Source of the DNA: Centrapalus pauciflorus | Lineage: Eukaryota > Streptophyta > Magnoliopsida > Asterales > Asteraceae | Assembly: GCA_020465985.1 (NCBI GenBank) | Contig: JAANYP010000254.1 | Location: 283,001-347,000, forward strand | DNA: 64,000 bases | Reading direction: 5' to 3' | In this document: one piece after another, positions 9,833-21,529 of the stretch | Layout of the letters: every line of letters begins with the position of its first letter | Position numbering within the stretch: the stretch's first letter is position 1 | Made by a program: the position numbers and the translations under genes | The notes under the pieces: model-generated | Seen by the model: only the letters and a program-made list of their open reading frames with translations | Database searches by the model: none | What the model was told of the DNA's origin: nothing

Positions 9833-12192
9833 AACACCAAGAAAGGACAATGTCTACTGCTTGGACACAGATCTTTTATCCAAATCAAGTACTTTAAGTT
9901 GTTTGATATCCAAAGCATCATCTAATGATTATGCTCTTTGGCACAGAAGGATGTGTCACATGAACTTCAAATCTATGAATGTTTTAGTCAAAAAGAATTT
10001 GGTAAGAGGTTTACCACAAAAGGAGTTCATCTGTGATGATCATTGTGTAGCATGTCTTAAAGGCAAGCAAAACAAAACTTCACATAAGACCAAAGAAGTA
10101 AATTCAATCTCATCTGCTCTTCATCTTATTCATATGGATCTCTTTGGTCCAACATCTGTTTTGAGTTTGAATAAAAGAGCTTACTGTTTAGTCATTGTTG
10201 ATGATTTCACCAGATTTACATGGGTCTACTTTCTTAGGACTAACGATGAAACTGTTGAGCTAGTTAAATCATTTATCCTTAAGATAGAAAACCAATCCAA
10301 CTTAAAAGTTAAGGTGATCAGGTCAGACAATGGAACTGAGTTTAAAAATCATACCCAAAACAGTTTCTGTGAGTCTAACGGTATTGCAAGGCAAGATAGC
10401 GCACCAAGAACACCACAACAAAATGGTGTAGCTGAAAGAAAGAACAAAACTTTAATTGAGGCTGCTAGAACCATGCTAGCTGATTCCAAACTGCCAATGA
10501 CCTTTTGGGCAGAGGCAGTCAATACAGCTTGTTATGTGCTAAATAGGGTTCAGGTTGTTCAATCACAAGGGAAAACTCCATATGAGTTATTCCATCATAG
10601 AGTCTTAATAGCCTTTCTAAAGTCTTTTGGCTGTTCATGCACTATTCTTCACACTAAGACTCACTTAGGAAAGTTTGAAAGTAAGGCTGAAGAAGGTTTC
10701 TTTGTAGGATACTCTACTCAAAGCAAAGCCTATAGGGTATATAACAGTGTGTCTAAAACCATTGAAGAAAGTGCCAATGTTGAGTTTAATGAAAACACTG
10801 CAAATGTCAAAGGCACTGGTCCTGATTGGTTGTTTGATTTAGATTCACTAACAAATTCTCTGAGCTTTGTTGAGTATACTGCAGAAACTGATGAAAATAG
10901 GGTTGAAGCTGCCAACACAAATTCTCATGCTGGTAACACAAATGTTCAAGCTGTTGGCACAAACTTTCAGACTGTTGAAGATTCTGATAAATGGGATGAG
11001 TATATTGTTCTACCACTTCTATCTTGTGACCCACCAGGGGTACTGGATGCTCAACATGATTCAAATCTAAATTATGAAGTGCCAATCCCAAGTCCTGAGG
11101 TAACAGCTCCATCACATAGGGAAACAGTCCCATCTTCTGGTCAAGCTGTTCCTGAAGCAGAACCATCAAGTAGTCCTAAAGCAGATGATACAAATCTAGG
11201 AACCTCATTTCTGACAGACAGAGAGCCCACACTCAGAGTTCACAAGTATCACCCTCTCAATCAGATAATGGGTGATCCACGCACTCCTATACAGATAAGG
11301 ACAATGGTTCACAAGGAGTCTACTGATGATGAATCAGCAGTTCCTGAATTCAGTCTAGCTGCCTTTGAACATGCAGGTTTCATGTCACAATTAGAACCTA
11401 AGAAGGCATCTGAGCCTTTGAAATATCCATCTCGGATTGAGGCAATGCAGGAAGAACTACTGCAATTCAAGATTCAGAATGTATGGACTCTAGTTTATCT
11501 TTCTAAAGGAAAGAGAGCAATTGGTACAAGATGGGTGTTCAGAAACAAGAAGGATGAGAGAGGGATAGTAATCAAGAACAAAGCAAGACTGGTAGCACAA
11601 GGATACACTCAAGAAGAAGGAATAGATTATGATGATTTCTTTGCTCCAGTAGCAAGAATAGAAGCCATCAGACTGTTCCTAGCCTATGCAAGCTTCAAAG
11701 GGTTTAAAGTATACCAAATGGATGTGAAGTCTGCATTCCTGTATGGTACAATTGAAGAAGAGGTCTATGTGTGTCAACCCCCTGGATTTGAGGACTATAA
11801 GTATCCAGACTGAGTCTACAAATTAGATAAAGCCCTCTATGGACTCCACCAAGCCCAAGAGCATGGTATGACACTCTGTCATCATACCTTCTACAGAATG
11901 GATTCAAGAGAGGTACTCTAGACAAAACATTGTTCACAAAGTCCATCAAATCTGAGATTCTGCTTGTTCAGATCTATGTTGATGATATCATCTTTGGGTC
12001 TACAAATGACAGTCTGTGCAAAGAGTTTGAGGCATTGATGCACAAAAAGTTTCAAATGAGTTCAATGGGAGAACTCACCTTCTTTCTAGGATTGCAGGTC
12101 AAGCAGAAGCCCACAGGACTTTTTATAAGTCAATCAAAGTATGTTAAAGACATTCTGGAAAAGTTTGGTTACAAAGATACCAAAGTTGCTAG
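9833..12192 (+). pseudogene. pol: Element C integrase and reverse transcriptase, 5' part
   Basis: The long frame ending at 11813 encodes the integrase zinc region (HRRMCHMNFKSM, then CVACLKGKQ), and the catalytic core with HMDLFGP, RSDNGTEFK and PQQNGVAERKNKTL carrying D, D and E. The RT then starts (WTLVYLSKGKRAIGTRWVF, YQMDVKSAFLYG). A TGA at 11811-11813 and a 1-base deletion in the HQAP-RAWY block near 11850 break it. YVDDIIFGS (about 11973) is readable after 11930. The RT stops at KDTKVAS where element D is inserted and resumes at 23413. Confidence 0.87.
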
Positions 12193-12397
12193 TGTTAGAC
12201 ATTTTATTTCGATCATAGGGAGTTGTTTTGTAATAATTATTATCTTAGTATTTAGTCTTGTATTTATTTCCTTGTAGTTTATTTCTTTGTAATAGTCAAG
12301 GGACCCAATGTGCCAATATGTAATACTTAATTAAAGGAGCCTAGAAATAGGCTCCTAGGGTTTTGTAAAAGACACGGTTGAAAATACAAAGAAAAAG
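12193..12397 (+). repeat. Element D: truncated 5' LTR
   Basis: Identical to the start of the 3' LTR from TGTTAGACATTTT to ACAAAGAAAAAG apart from three substitutions, then stops; the last 129 LTR bases and the primer binding site are missing. It contains a perfect 9-bp inverted repeat (AGGAGCCTA/TAGGCTCCT, 12335-12356). The junction to E shows GCCATTT on both parent sequences, offset by seven bases, suggesting microhomology. Confidence 0.9.
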
Positions 12398-14011
12398 AGC
12401 AGCCGCCATTTGGGCGTCCAGGTCAGCCCGGGTAATCACGCCGGCAGCACGTAAAGCTGCCGTTAACATCTCCAAATTTATTGGGAGATGGCCGGAAGTG
12501 GACGGCGTTGATTGAGCCACTCCCGGTCTTCCTGCCGTCATCTCTGGCTCCTGAATAGGATGCGCAGATCCGGAAGTTTGAGGAGCTGCCACGAAGGCAG
12601 CTCTTGGGGATGCCACGGAGGCATCGTGCGGTGTCTGTGTTTGGGGGGAAGGAATCGTGAAGGAATGAAGTGCGGTCACCTGGGGAGGAGTGTGACCTCT
12701 TTCAACACCGCCACTCTCCGAATGAGAGGGCGATGGAGTATGTGCTAGAACCCCGTGAAATGAAGTGGTTTCCCTTTGAGGGGAAACCAAGTAGGTGGTG
12801 GTGGTTAGTTCGACCGTTGGACGGACGTTCTATTAGTGAGGAGTCCGGCTTATTGGGCTTAGTTCACCCTCAGATTGCACCTCCCTCGCTCGCACGACAG
12901 AGACGGTTCTTTCTGAATCTGCCGTCTATGCCGCCTCACCTCCTGCTTCCTCCCTTACCAACACAGGCTCCCCCTCACCCATACCCAGAGGTTGTTGAGA
13001 TTGCTGAACATCCACCCTAACTCCCTCATGCTCACTCATACTCGCCTCACCTTCGGATTGGTTAGTCTCAGACGGTTCTGACTGAGACTCATCCAGATAA
13101 CACTCCTGAATATAAGCCCTAACCCGCTCCATTCCCCTTGACCTCAGCAGCAAAGATAGAGGTATTTTCATTATTGGCACTGTCGGGGCCCCCTTTGGCA
13201 GAGTTAACTTTTGAATCGCCACGGTGGGGTAGACGTCTGCCTCCGGACGTTCATGGATATCATCGTCACGGTCCATTACATACTGTATTATTAGCTGCAG
13301 AAATCGCTGTAGAGGAATATATTTTCTTCCTTTCTTTGTGCTCCTCTCTACATGGACTCTTCGTAACTCCTCGAATAGGAAAGCAGCATAATCCACATGT
13401 CGGTCAAAGGAAAATCCTGTGAACATGGCTTGTACCTGAGCCGACGCAGAGTCATGTCCGGAATGCTTGGCGGTGAAGCATTTGTTAATCACATCAAACA
13501 GGATTCGCCAGTGGGATTGAAGAAATTTTGTGCGAAAATCTGAGGGTTTGGAAAGAGGGCCATCATAACCCAGAGTTTGTATCTCTGATAGGGTTTCAGT
13601 GACGGATGGGTTGGGATCAAAAAATTCACGGGTTGGAAGGTCGAATTCAGCTGGTAGGTGAAGGATGTGGCGGATGTCAGATATAGTGAGTTTGACTGGA
13701 ACACAGTCTATGGTGGATGTGAAATGAGGTTCGGGATCAGAAACATATTTTAGCCTGTTCCAGAATTGTTGGAGATAGATCTGGGGAACAGCTATGGCGG
13801 TGGATAAGGCATAATAGATTGGATGGCGAGTGAGGATGTCGAATGCTAGGGTTTGGGGTTCTTTGGTTAAGATGGAAACGTCGAGTTGCCAGTTATGCGG
13901 AATGAACTCGACAAACTCGGCGTTGGGGAGGATGGATTCCTCTGGGAGTTGGGTGTTATTGTTTGGGATGGGGGAATGGGGTATGGTGAGAACAACTGCT
14001 GGTTCCATCAT
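12398..14011 (-). pseudogene. Element E ORF3 (env-position protein), C-terminus missing
   Basis: From ATG at 14011, one continuous frame runs to the D junction, broken only by nonsense codons (TAG ending the first open run at 12926, then adjacent TAA and TAG further on). The N-terminal 250 residues are a folded-looking domain (LAFDILTRHPIYYALS, YLQQFWN, DIRHILHLP, then WRILFDVINKCFTAK and GRKYIPLQRFLQLIIQYVM) shared in outline with the ORF3s of C, F and H. An S/P/E-rich tail follows and ends in PINLEMLTAALRAAGV. I see no signal peptide or membrane segment, so envelope function is not supported. The true role is unknown. Confidence 0.75.
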
Positions 14012-14012
14012 C

Positions 14013-15081
14013 CTGCAAGGTGCATTAGAGTTAGAATAAGAAGACTCAACTGATAAAGCATTGATGTGAAGTCTAGATTAGTGTGAAATAGAAACTGCCT
14101 GATCTGTTTAGCATCGGGTCTTTATTAGTAGAATAAAATTCTACTAATAGAGTCCAAAGTCAATCGTTAAGAGACCGATGTTAGATCAGACTTTTTCACT
14201 CAAACACTAGTCCTAACTCTAATCAATGGTGCACTTTGAGGAAAACTATTTTTTGTATTTTTGAATTTATAAAATAAATGCAAAAAAATGGAAAAATGAA
14301 AATTTTGAAAAAAAATGCTAAGTGTTGGATTTCGGGTGGTCCGAATTCGGATGAATAGTGTCAACGAATTCGGATCAGGCCGAAATCCGGATGATGCATG
14401 AATGGTATGTGGGAGGTCCGAATTCGGATGATGTGACATAAGTGACCGAATTCGGATGGTGGTCCGAAGTGCATGGAATGGAATGTATAATGGTGGTCCG
14501 AATTCGGATGGTGCATGAATCATGATCCGAATTCGGATATGGACCGAAGTATGAGATGGAAAGGTCCGAGTTCGGATGAAACCCAGAATTCGGATGGGGA
14601 CCGAATTCGGATATCAGCCGAATTCGGATGAATAGGGTATGATGAATGATTAACTTAGAAGTATAATGAACAGTATTGAACCCACTTTTGAAGATCCGAA
14701 GTCGGATGCACAGTGATCTGAGTTCGGATGCACAGTGTCCGAATTCGGATGAACAATTTTCAAAATTTGGAAATTTTTCTAAGGGACACATCCGAATTCG
14801 GTGCTTGGTCCGAATTCGGATGGTCCGAAATGCAACAGTTCATTAATGGTGTTCATGCAACATGCAACGTGAACAGTAGTGATTGTGACAAAAATGCATG
14901 AAATTACATATCCTAATCTAAAAACATATAAGGAACAATTTATGTAACTGCTACTAAGTATATCTAACACATTAACCTACCTAAAAGTAAGAAAAACCGA
15001 AAAGAAAAACTAACTAAAAGTTGAAATTCAAACTCACAATATATGATGTTAAACACTGAAATAAAGATGGAAATAGATTAC
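14013..15081 (-). other. Predicted 5' UTR intron of element E ORF3
   Basis: Minus-strand donor CTACCAG|GTAATC at 15081 and acceptor CACCTTGCAG|G at 14013, one base before the ORF3 ATG. The 1069-base intron contains the CCGAATTCGG array. Element H has the same arrangement before its ORF3 with unrelated sequence, which strengthens both. Confidence 0.6.
14340..14828. repeat. Array of CCGAATTCGG palindromes upstream of element E ORF3
   Basis: Ten perfect CCGAATTCGG copies (first 14340-14351, last 14809-14820) plus near copies such as TCCGAGTTCGGA and ACCGAAGT, spaced 15-90 bases and interspersed with ATGNTGCATGAAT-like filler. The palindrome core is the same as in gypsy LTR A, although E is a copia element. 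Confidence 0.92.
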
Positions 15082-15300
15082 CTGGTAGTGCCGTAGATGA
15101 AAAACGCAAGAAAAACGAAGAAATATGATGGTTCACAAAGCTTGAAGTCGTGAAAATGGAGGTTGGGCGGTGGGTTTAGCGACGGTGTAGAGGAAGAAGA
15201 AGAAAGAAAGGAAAATATCTTGAGGATGAAGACTTTGACCGTTGACCCGCCCTATTTAAAGGGAGCGGGTCGGGTCGGGTATTAGAGATCCGCGCCCAAA
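15082..15300 (-). promoter_or_regulatory. Putative promoter and noncoding first exon of element E ORF3
   Basis: Minus-strand TATA box TTTAAATA at 15260-15253, set in a GGGCGGGTC-rich stretch (CGACCCGACCCGCTCCC upstream), followed by a CT-rich leader (TTTCTTTCTTCTTCTTCC) and a splice donor at 15081. Position and composition fit a plant Pol II core promoter serving ORF3 alone. Confidence 0.55.
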
Positions 15301-16016
15301 GTGATGAATGGGCCGCCGGATATGCAACACCACACACCCACACAACTAATTACTTTGGGCCTTTAATCAAATAAAAAGAAACAAGATTTTTTAAAAAATT
15401 TGCCCAATTTTATTAAGTCCTTTTGAGTTTTTTTTTTTTTTTTTTAAATAACAAAGTAGATATATTTTTTTTGGTATTTTCTTTTAGTGTTTAAATTAAG
15501 ATAAAAAATAAACTGAAATAAAATAAAATAAAATAAAGTAAACTAAAATATTTTTGGCTTTTTGATAAATTTGAAAATTAAAATCTTTTTGTGATTTTCT
15601 GACCTATTAAATTAAGCTTAAAATTAAATAAAAATATGACCAACCTAAAATTTAAAATTTAACTACAAAAAAAAAATTAAAAAGAAACACAGAGTTATAA
15701 AAATTAAAATCCTAACTATACTCCCCCTCAAATAAATACGGGTTCTTTTCCTTTTGAGTTTCTGATTAAGCTCGACAACCCTTTAGCCTTACAAACACAG
15801 ACAAACCTGGATATTGTTTGCATCCCACTCCGTGTTGAACAATTCACACAGCAATTTGTCAGGATCATTAATTATTAAAAATATACACAGATAAGGAAAT
15901 ATTGAGTTTCAATTTTGTGACACAATCCTTAAATTTAAATAACAGATATTTTCTAAAATAAAGGAATTTCAATCATGATAGATTGAAATAGAATTATTTA
16001 AGACAATATCTGATAT
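15301..16016 (-). other. Element E noncoding region between RNase H and ORF3 promoter
   Basis: No gene. It has a polypurine tract (minus TTGAGGGGGAGT, near 15723-15734) 280 bases after the pol stop, as in Sirevirus multiple polypurine tracts, and an A/T-rich stretch with (TTTTA)n on the minus strand near 15515-15550. Similar tracts sit between RNase H and the ORF3 promoter in G and H. Confidence 0.7.
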
Positions 16017-19000
16017 TTAATTAGAAGGCGGATTCAACATGCCGATATGGGATACTAAAAACTGAAAACGAGGTTCGTCTAAAGCTTTAGTAAATATATC
16101 TGCAAGTTGGTATTCCGTGCCAACAAAATACAACTCAATGGTTCCCTTTTCTACGTGATCTTTAATAAAATGATACCTGATATCTATGTGTTTTGTTCGA
16201 GAGTGCTGCACGGGATTGCAAGAGATGGCAATTGCACTTCGAGAATCGCAGTAAATTGGGATATTGGTGAGTAAGAATCCATAATCGCGTAATTATGTTC
16301 TCATCCACAGCACTTGAGAGCAACAGCTTGCAGCTGCTACATACTCAGCCTCAACTGTAGATGTGGACACACAATTCTGCTTTTTGGAAGACCAACTCAC
16401 CGGTCTATCTCCTAAAAACTGTATTCCTCCCGACGTGCTTTCTCTCTCAACTCTACAACCTGCAAAATCAGCATCTGAAAACGCGGTAAGATCGAAATCG
16501 GTTCCCTTTGGATACCATAGACCAAGTTCGGGTGTACCCTTAAGATAACGAAAAATGCGTTTTACCGCAGTTAGGTGTGATTCTTTTGGGTCGGCCTGAA
16601 ATCTAGCACACAGACATGTTGAAAACATTATATCCGGCCTACTGGTAGTCAAGTATAGTAAGGATCCTATCATCCCTCTGTAAGTTGTGTTATCGACACT
16701 TTTCCCAGAAGGATCGGTGTCTAACTTACAGTTGGAGGCCATGGGAGTTGCGATACTCGTGCAAGAGTCTAACTTATACTTCTTGAGAATGTCAAGAGTA
16801 TATTTCGACTGGTTCACAAAAATCCCATCCTCAAGTTGTTTGACTTGTAATCCGAGGAAAAAGTTCATTTCCCCCATCATACTCATCTCAAACCTGGACT
16901 CCATTAGGGCTGAAAAATCCTTACAAAAATTACTGTCAGTAGATCCAAATATAATATCGTCGACATAAATTTGTACTAGCATTATATGTGGGCCTTCCCT
17001 TTTAGTGAACAGAGTTGTGTCCACCACACCTTTATAGAAACCGGCAGAAATAAGGAAATTTGAAAGACTATCATACCATGCTCGAGGTGCTTGTTTTAAA
17101 CCATAGAGGGCTTTATCTAGCACATAAACATGGTCGGGTTTATGTGCATCAACAAAGCCTTGTGGTTGTTCAACATACACCTCCTCGTTAAGTTCACCGT
17201 TTAGAAAGGCAGTCTTGACGTCCATTTGGTACACTTTGAAATCTTTGTGTGCCGCGTACGCCAAGAAGATTCTGATTGCTTCGATCCGTGCAACTGGAGC
17301 GAAGGTCTCGTCATAATCTATCCCTTCTTGTTGTCGGTAGCCTTTGGCAACAAGTCTTGCTTTATTCCTTATCACAATGCCGTTCTCATCTCGTTTGTTC
17401 TTAAAGATCCACTTTGTTCCGATGACTGTACGGTCTTTTGGTTTGGGAACTAACCGCCATACTCTTAGCTGTTCAAACTAGTTGAGTTCCTCTTGCATTG
17501 CAACTATCCAATCTGGATCTCTCAGGGCTTCATCCACACGAGCAGGCTCTATCATACTCAGTAATGATGCGAAGAGGCATTCATTAGCAGATGCCCTACG
17601 AGTTTGGACTCCAGTTGATACATCACCAATGATTTGATCTGTTGGGTGACTTCGGGTCCATTTAATCTCGTGTGGAAGGGGTGCTCGGGATGGAACCTCT
17701 GTGGTTAATGTGGGGATGGATGAAGATTCATGGTCAATGGTTTCAAATGATGGTACCACTGGTTCCGGTTCGATTCCCGAGTGTTCAGGTGAAGGAAGAA
17801 TTGTTGGTATTATATGTGAGGGTATTATAGGATTAGATTCAACTGCGGATGTGTCGGTGGATGATGTAGATGGATGAGGGTATGTTGATGAAGATGGAGC
17901 GGAGAAACTTTGTGGCGCAGTTGAACTGGAAGGATCACCTACATTATTGACAACATTAGAAACACTAGCGTTAGGACCGAAAAATTCAACATAAAAAGGA
18001 TCAAACAAATTAACCAAATCAGAAGAAGAAAAAGAAATGGGATTATTAGAAGAGTCTCCAGGCATTTGAGTAATGCGAGGTCCTGATTGATCAACTTCGG
18101 GTGCCAATTCAGCCAACTCATCAAATGTGACGTGCACACTTTCATTGACTGTTCTGGTTCGGGTATTGAATGTGCGATACGCCTACGAGTTGGATGAGTA
18201 TCCAATGAAGATCGCTTCATCCGCCTTTTCGTTAAATTTCCCGAGGTTGTCTTTGTCGTTCAGCACATAGCACCTGCAACCAAATAAACGTAAGTACTTG
18301 ATAAATGATACTTTATTCAAAAAGAGTTGGTAAGGAGTTTTGTTAAAGCGCTTATGGATAATGGAGCGATTTTGTATGTAGCATGCAGTTGATACGGCTT
18401 CGGCCCACAAGAACGGAGGTAGCTTCGAGTATGTGAGCATTGTACGAGCGGCTTCCACAAGCGTACGGTTACGCCTTTCCACGACCCCATTTTGTTGAGG
18501 TGTTCGAGCAGCAGAGTATTGATGCTGAATACCTTTGGATCGAAGGAAGCCCTCAACTAGCGAGTTCTTGAACTCCGTGCCGTTATCTGATCTGATTGAT
18601 TGCACTGACAGCTGCTGTTGGGTCTCGACACTCTTGATAAAATCTATGATTTCTTGAGCTGTCTCATCCTTGGAACGCAAGAACCTGACCCAGGTATATC
18701 GTGAATAGTCGTCAACGATAACCAACACATATTGTTTTCCATTTATGCTTTGAGTCCTCATAGGTCCGCATAAATCCATGTGAAGTAACTCCAATACTCT
18801 TTTTGTTGATGGTTCGGGCTTTGGTTTGTGAGATGATCGTTTCATTTTTCCTTTCTCACAAGCTCCACACTTTTCGTAGCGCAATTCAGGAAGTCCTTTA
18901 ACCAATTGTTTCGCAGCTAGCTTGTTGATATTATCAAAGTTCAAATGGGATAATCTTCGATGCCACAACCAAGAGTCTTTTGAAGAGGTTTTTGATAGTA

Positions 19001-19370
19001 GGCAAATGTTATCCTTCACTATTAGCTTGGCTACGTCTATGGTGTAGAGGTTAGAGTTTCGGGAACCTGTTAGGATTTCTTTTCCATCCATACTCTTAAC
19101 ACTGCAGTTCTTAGCCCTAAACGTTACCTCTAGTCCTTTGTCGCAGAGCTGTCCTATGCTAAAAAGATTATGTGATAACCCCTCAACATAGTCAACGTCC
19201 TTGATAACCAGATTGTTTAGAACTAAGTCCCCGTATCCTTTGATGTGAGCCTGATGGTTGTTCCCGAATTTTACAGTTCCGCAATACTGTTCAACAACGT
19301 TGGACAGCAATTCTCTTCTTCCAGTCATGTGCTTGGAGCAACCCGAATCCATGTACCAAATGGACTTAGC
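16017..19370 (-). pseudogene. pol: Element E protease-integrase-RT-RNase H
   Basis: One register of about 1118 codons with only three stops: TAG at 18185-18183, TAG at 17480-17478 and TAA at 16295-16293, each one substitution from the expected Lys or Gln codon. Order: protease (WYMDSGCSKHMTG), GAG-pre-integrase (LWHRRLSHLNFDN, CGACEKGK), integrase core (HMDLCGP, IRSDNGTEFK, PQQNGVVERRNRTL), RT (QMDVKTAFLNGEL, YGLKQAPRAWYD, YVDDIIFGS), and RNase H (FSDADFAGC, STVEAEYVA, CDSRSAIA, HIDIRYHF). All catalytic motifs are present, so this is the most complete copia pol here. It would join the upstream gag frame in phase if the 19371-19649 interval is removed as an intron. Confidence 0.9.
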
Positions 19371-19649
19371 CTGAAAAACACATAAATTCATATAATGAAA
19401 AACTATATGCATTCAAACACATCCATTTTTAATTCACAATCAAACCGTGTTCTGAACCGAGATGTTCAGAAAACATGATGAGTTAAGACCGGGTCCTGGG
19501 CTGTGTGCACAGAAGCCAAACGTGTCGGTTTAAGCACAACCGACAAGCAAAAGAACGGGTCCTAGTCTAAGGTAACTAGAAGTCATTTCTTTGTAGCACG
19601 GGTCTTGATCAGAAGTAACCAAGAACCAGTTGCATTAAGATCACACAAC
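19371..19649 (-). other. Candidate gag-protease intron with hairpin-like repeats (element E)
   Basis: Donor CCCAAG|GTTGTGTG at 19649 and acceptor TGTTTTTCAG|GCTAAG at 19371, 279 bases. Removing it joins RWVPK to AKSIWYMDSG in phase 0. The interval holds at least three degenerate units of the form GGGTCCTGGGCTGTGTGCAC...GAAGCC (plus strand), each an imperfect inverted repeat. Related units occur at the matching place in element I (58450-58680). Confidence 0.55.
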
Positions 19650-21525
19650 CTTGGGTACCCACCTCAATATGGGTCCCTTTTTGTTAGGATTTCCAGATTT
19701 ATATGGCACGTGTACAGTTTTAGGAACCCATTTAGCAATTGTGTGTGGTCCGGATGCACAACCCTTTGGAATCCATTGAAGATTGGATTTATTGGGCTTT
19801 GGAACCTTAGGCGCTGAAATTGCCTTTGGTTTTTGTCTTTTTGAGATCTTTTTGACCGTTGCTTTGGTTTTGGGCCTTGGCAACGGACAAATCTCAATTT
19901 TGTTTGAGGCCGATGATGCACTATTTTTTGTTTTCTTTTTCCGAATACATTTAACAGGATATGGCACGAAAGCATTCATTTCAGGAACCTGTCGTCTATA
20001 TCGAGTTGGACACAGATTAAATAAATCACTGAAAGAGTACTTTAAAGGAACAACAGAATTCGGTACGACATTACAAGCATTGTCACACACATTGTTACAT
20101 AAATTGTCTTTAGAGATTACAGACATCCTATCTCTAGTAACAAATTCATTTGGCATTAAAGCCTTCTTCACAAAAAAACTTGTAAAATCCAGCATGGTGG
20201 TTTTTGGGACTCTCCTTATATGATCTGTAGGAACAAAACGATTAGAGTCAGTAAGCATGGAAGATTTAGACTTGACAGAATTTTCTTTTTGGTGGTGAGT
20301 GGGTTTCTTAAAAGACTTGGATTTGATCTGAGTCTTTTTAGGAACCTCATTTTTGAAAGCTTTTGAACACTCACCTTTGTAAATGACAGAAGAAGTTTCA
20401 GCTTTAGCCTTACCTTTATTTGATGACACACATGGAATTTTTATGGAATGAGAAAGTGTTTGTTCTTTTGAAAGATCTTTCAATTTTTGTGAAACCATTT
20501 CAAAATTTTCTCTGTACACAGTAACTTCCACAGATTGTTGAAAAGATTGATTTACCAATTCTTCTTCGCACTTAAGAAGAGCATCTTGAAGATCAAGTGC
20601 TTTCTCTTGAGACGACTTCAATTCCTTTTCTAAAACAGTGATTTGTTGTTGAAGAACTTTTGCAGGAATATAAAGTTGAGGAGTTGATTTTACGGTTTCT
20701 GTTTTCAATTCAGCTTCTGAAAAAGTTGACAAGAGGTCTTCCTCTAAAGTGGGTACTCTAGAAGAATAACTCTCGTTAAGTTCTTCATATTGAAAAGAAA
20801 TTTCTTTATCTTTACGAGCAACACGTTTCTCATTTTCTTGGTTTAAAACTTCTTTTGATGACTCAAAAAAGAAAGATTTAAGACCGGCTCCCATATAATT
20901 CATGTCATAAAATACAGGTAACATTTTGTGCTTTTTCCAAATATTTAGGATTTTTAAAACCAATTCCTTGTTTAGAATGGTAAAACCTAGTTTCTTTGGG
21001 CTGATTTAAATGGATAGTTTGTTCTGTTTGACCCCTTTTTAAAAATGCATCGTCAAGGGTCTTTATTCTTGAGTACAAACTTATCCTTTCTTCTTCAATC
21101 ATTTTGTATTTTTCTAAACGGTCTATATTTTCCATATTTACCGCATCTAATTGTTTTGTAAGAACAGAAATTTCTTTTTTTAAAAGAGAGTTTTTCTTTT
21201 GATAGCGTGTCCATGCAAGATTCAAGATATATATTCCTATCCTGAACATCTACTTTTTCTATTAACATCTGTTTTATAACATTATGATTAGTTAACCACT
21301 TTGAACGATATAGATGATTCTTTCAGAGTTTGAGCTTGATGTTCAGCCTGTACACACGTTGCAGTTTCAGCATTTAATCTAGCTTGTAGATCAAGAATAT
21401 GTGTGTGCAGTGTACATTCATTATCTACATATAATTTATTAACATGTGCAGGAATGTAACAGGAATATACCTCATTTGACTCAGAACCGGATGTAGAGCA
21501 TTCGGGATTGTTGGTTGTAGTCATC
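19650..21525 (-). pseudogene. gag: Element E gag: coiled coil and KWVPK-repeat tail
   Basis: Two frames (21525-21288 and 21249-20905) and a longer one (20963-19641) together encode the 3' half of a long Gag. Recognisable are the block RGQTEQTIHLNQPKETRFY, then KQGIGFKNPKYLEKA and LPVFYDMNYMGAGLK, a coiled coil (LQQQITVLEKELKSSQEKAL), a Lys-rich stretch and three [KLR]W[IV]PK motifs (LQWIPKG, AKWVPKT, LRWVPKV) just before the protease junction. The capsid and zinc-knuckle part is missing beyond the D junction near 21525. Frameshift near 20930. Function of the tail is unknown; basic residues suggest RNA binding (inference). Confidence 0.75.
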
Positions 21526-21529
21526 AGAC

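Larger units (their letters stand above)
12398..21525 (-). mobile_element. Element E: antisense Sirevirus-like copia fragment without LTRs
   Basis: On the minus strand this holds, in transcription order, the Gag coiled coil and tail (21525-19650), protease-integrase-RT-RNase H (19370-16017), an intergenic region with a polypurine tract, a promoter, a spliced leader and ORF3 (14011-12398). Both ends are truncated: the gag start and 5' LTR at one side, the ORF3 end, polypurine tract and 3' LTR at the other. No target duplication surrounds it. It entered element D either as template-switch cargo or as repair filler. Confidence 0.85.

Noticed and set aside
14200..14970. Repeat-rich ORFs on the minus strand (EFGPHPNS-type)
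   Set aside because: Again the palindrome array, here inside the predicted ORF3 leader intron of element E.
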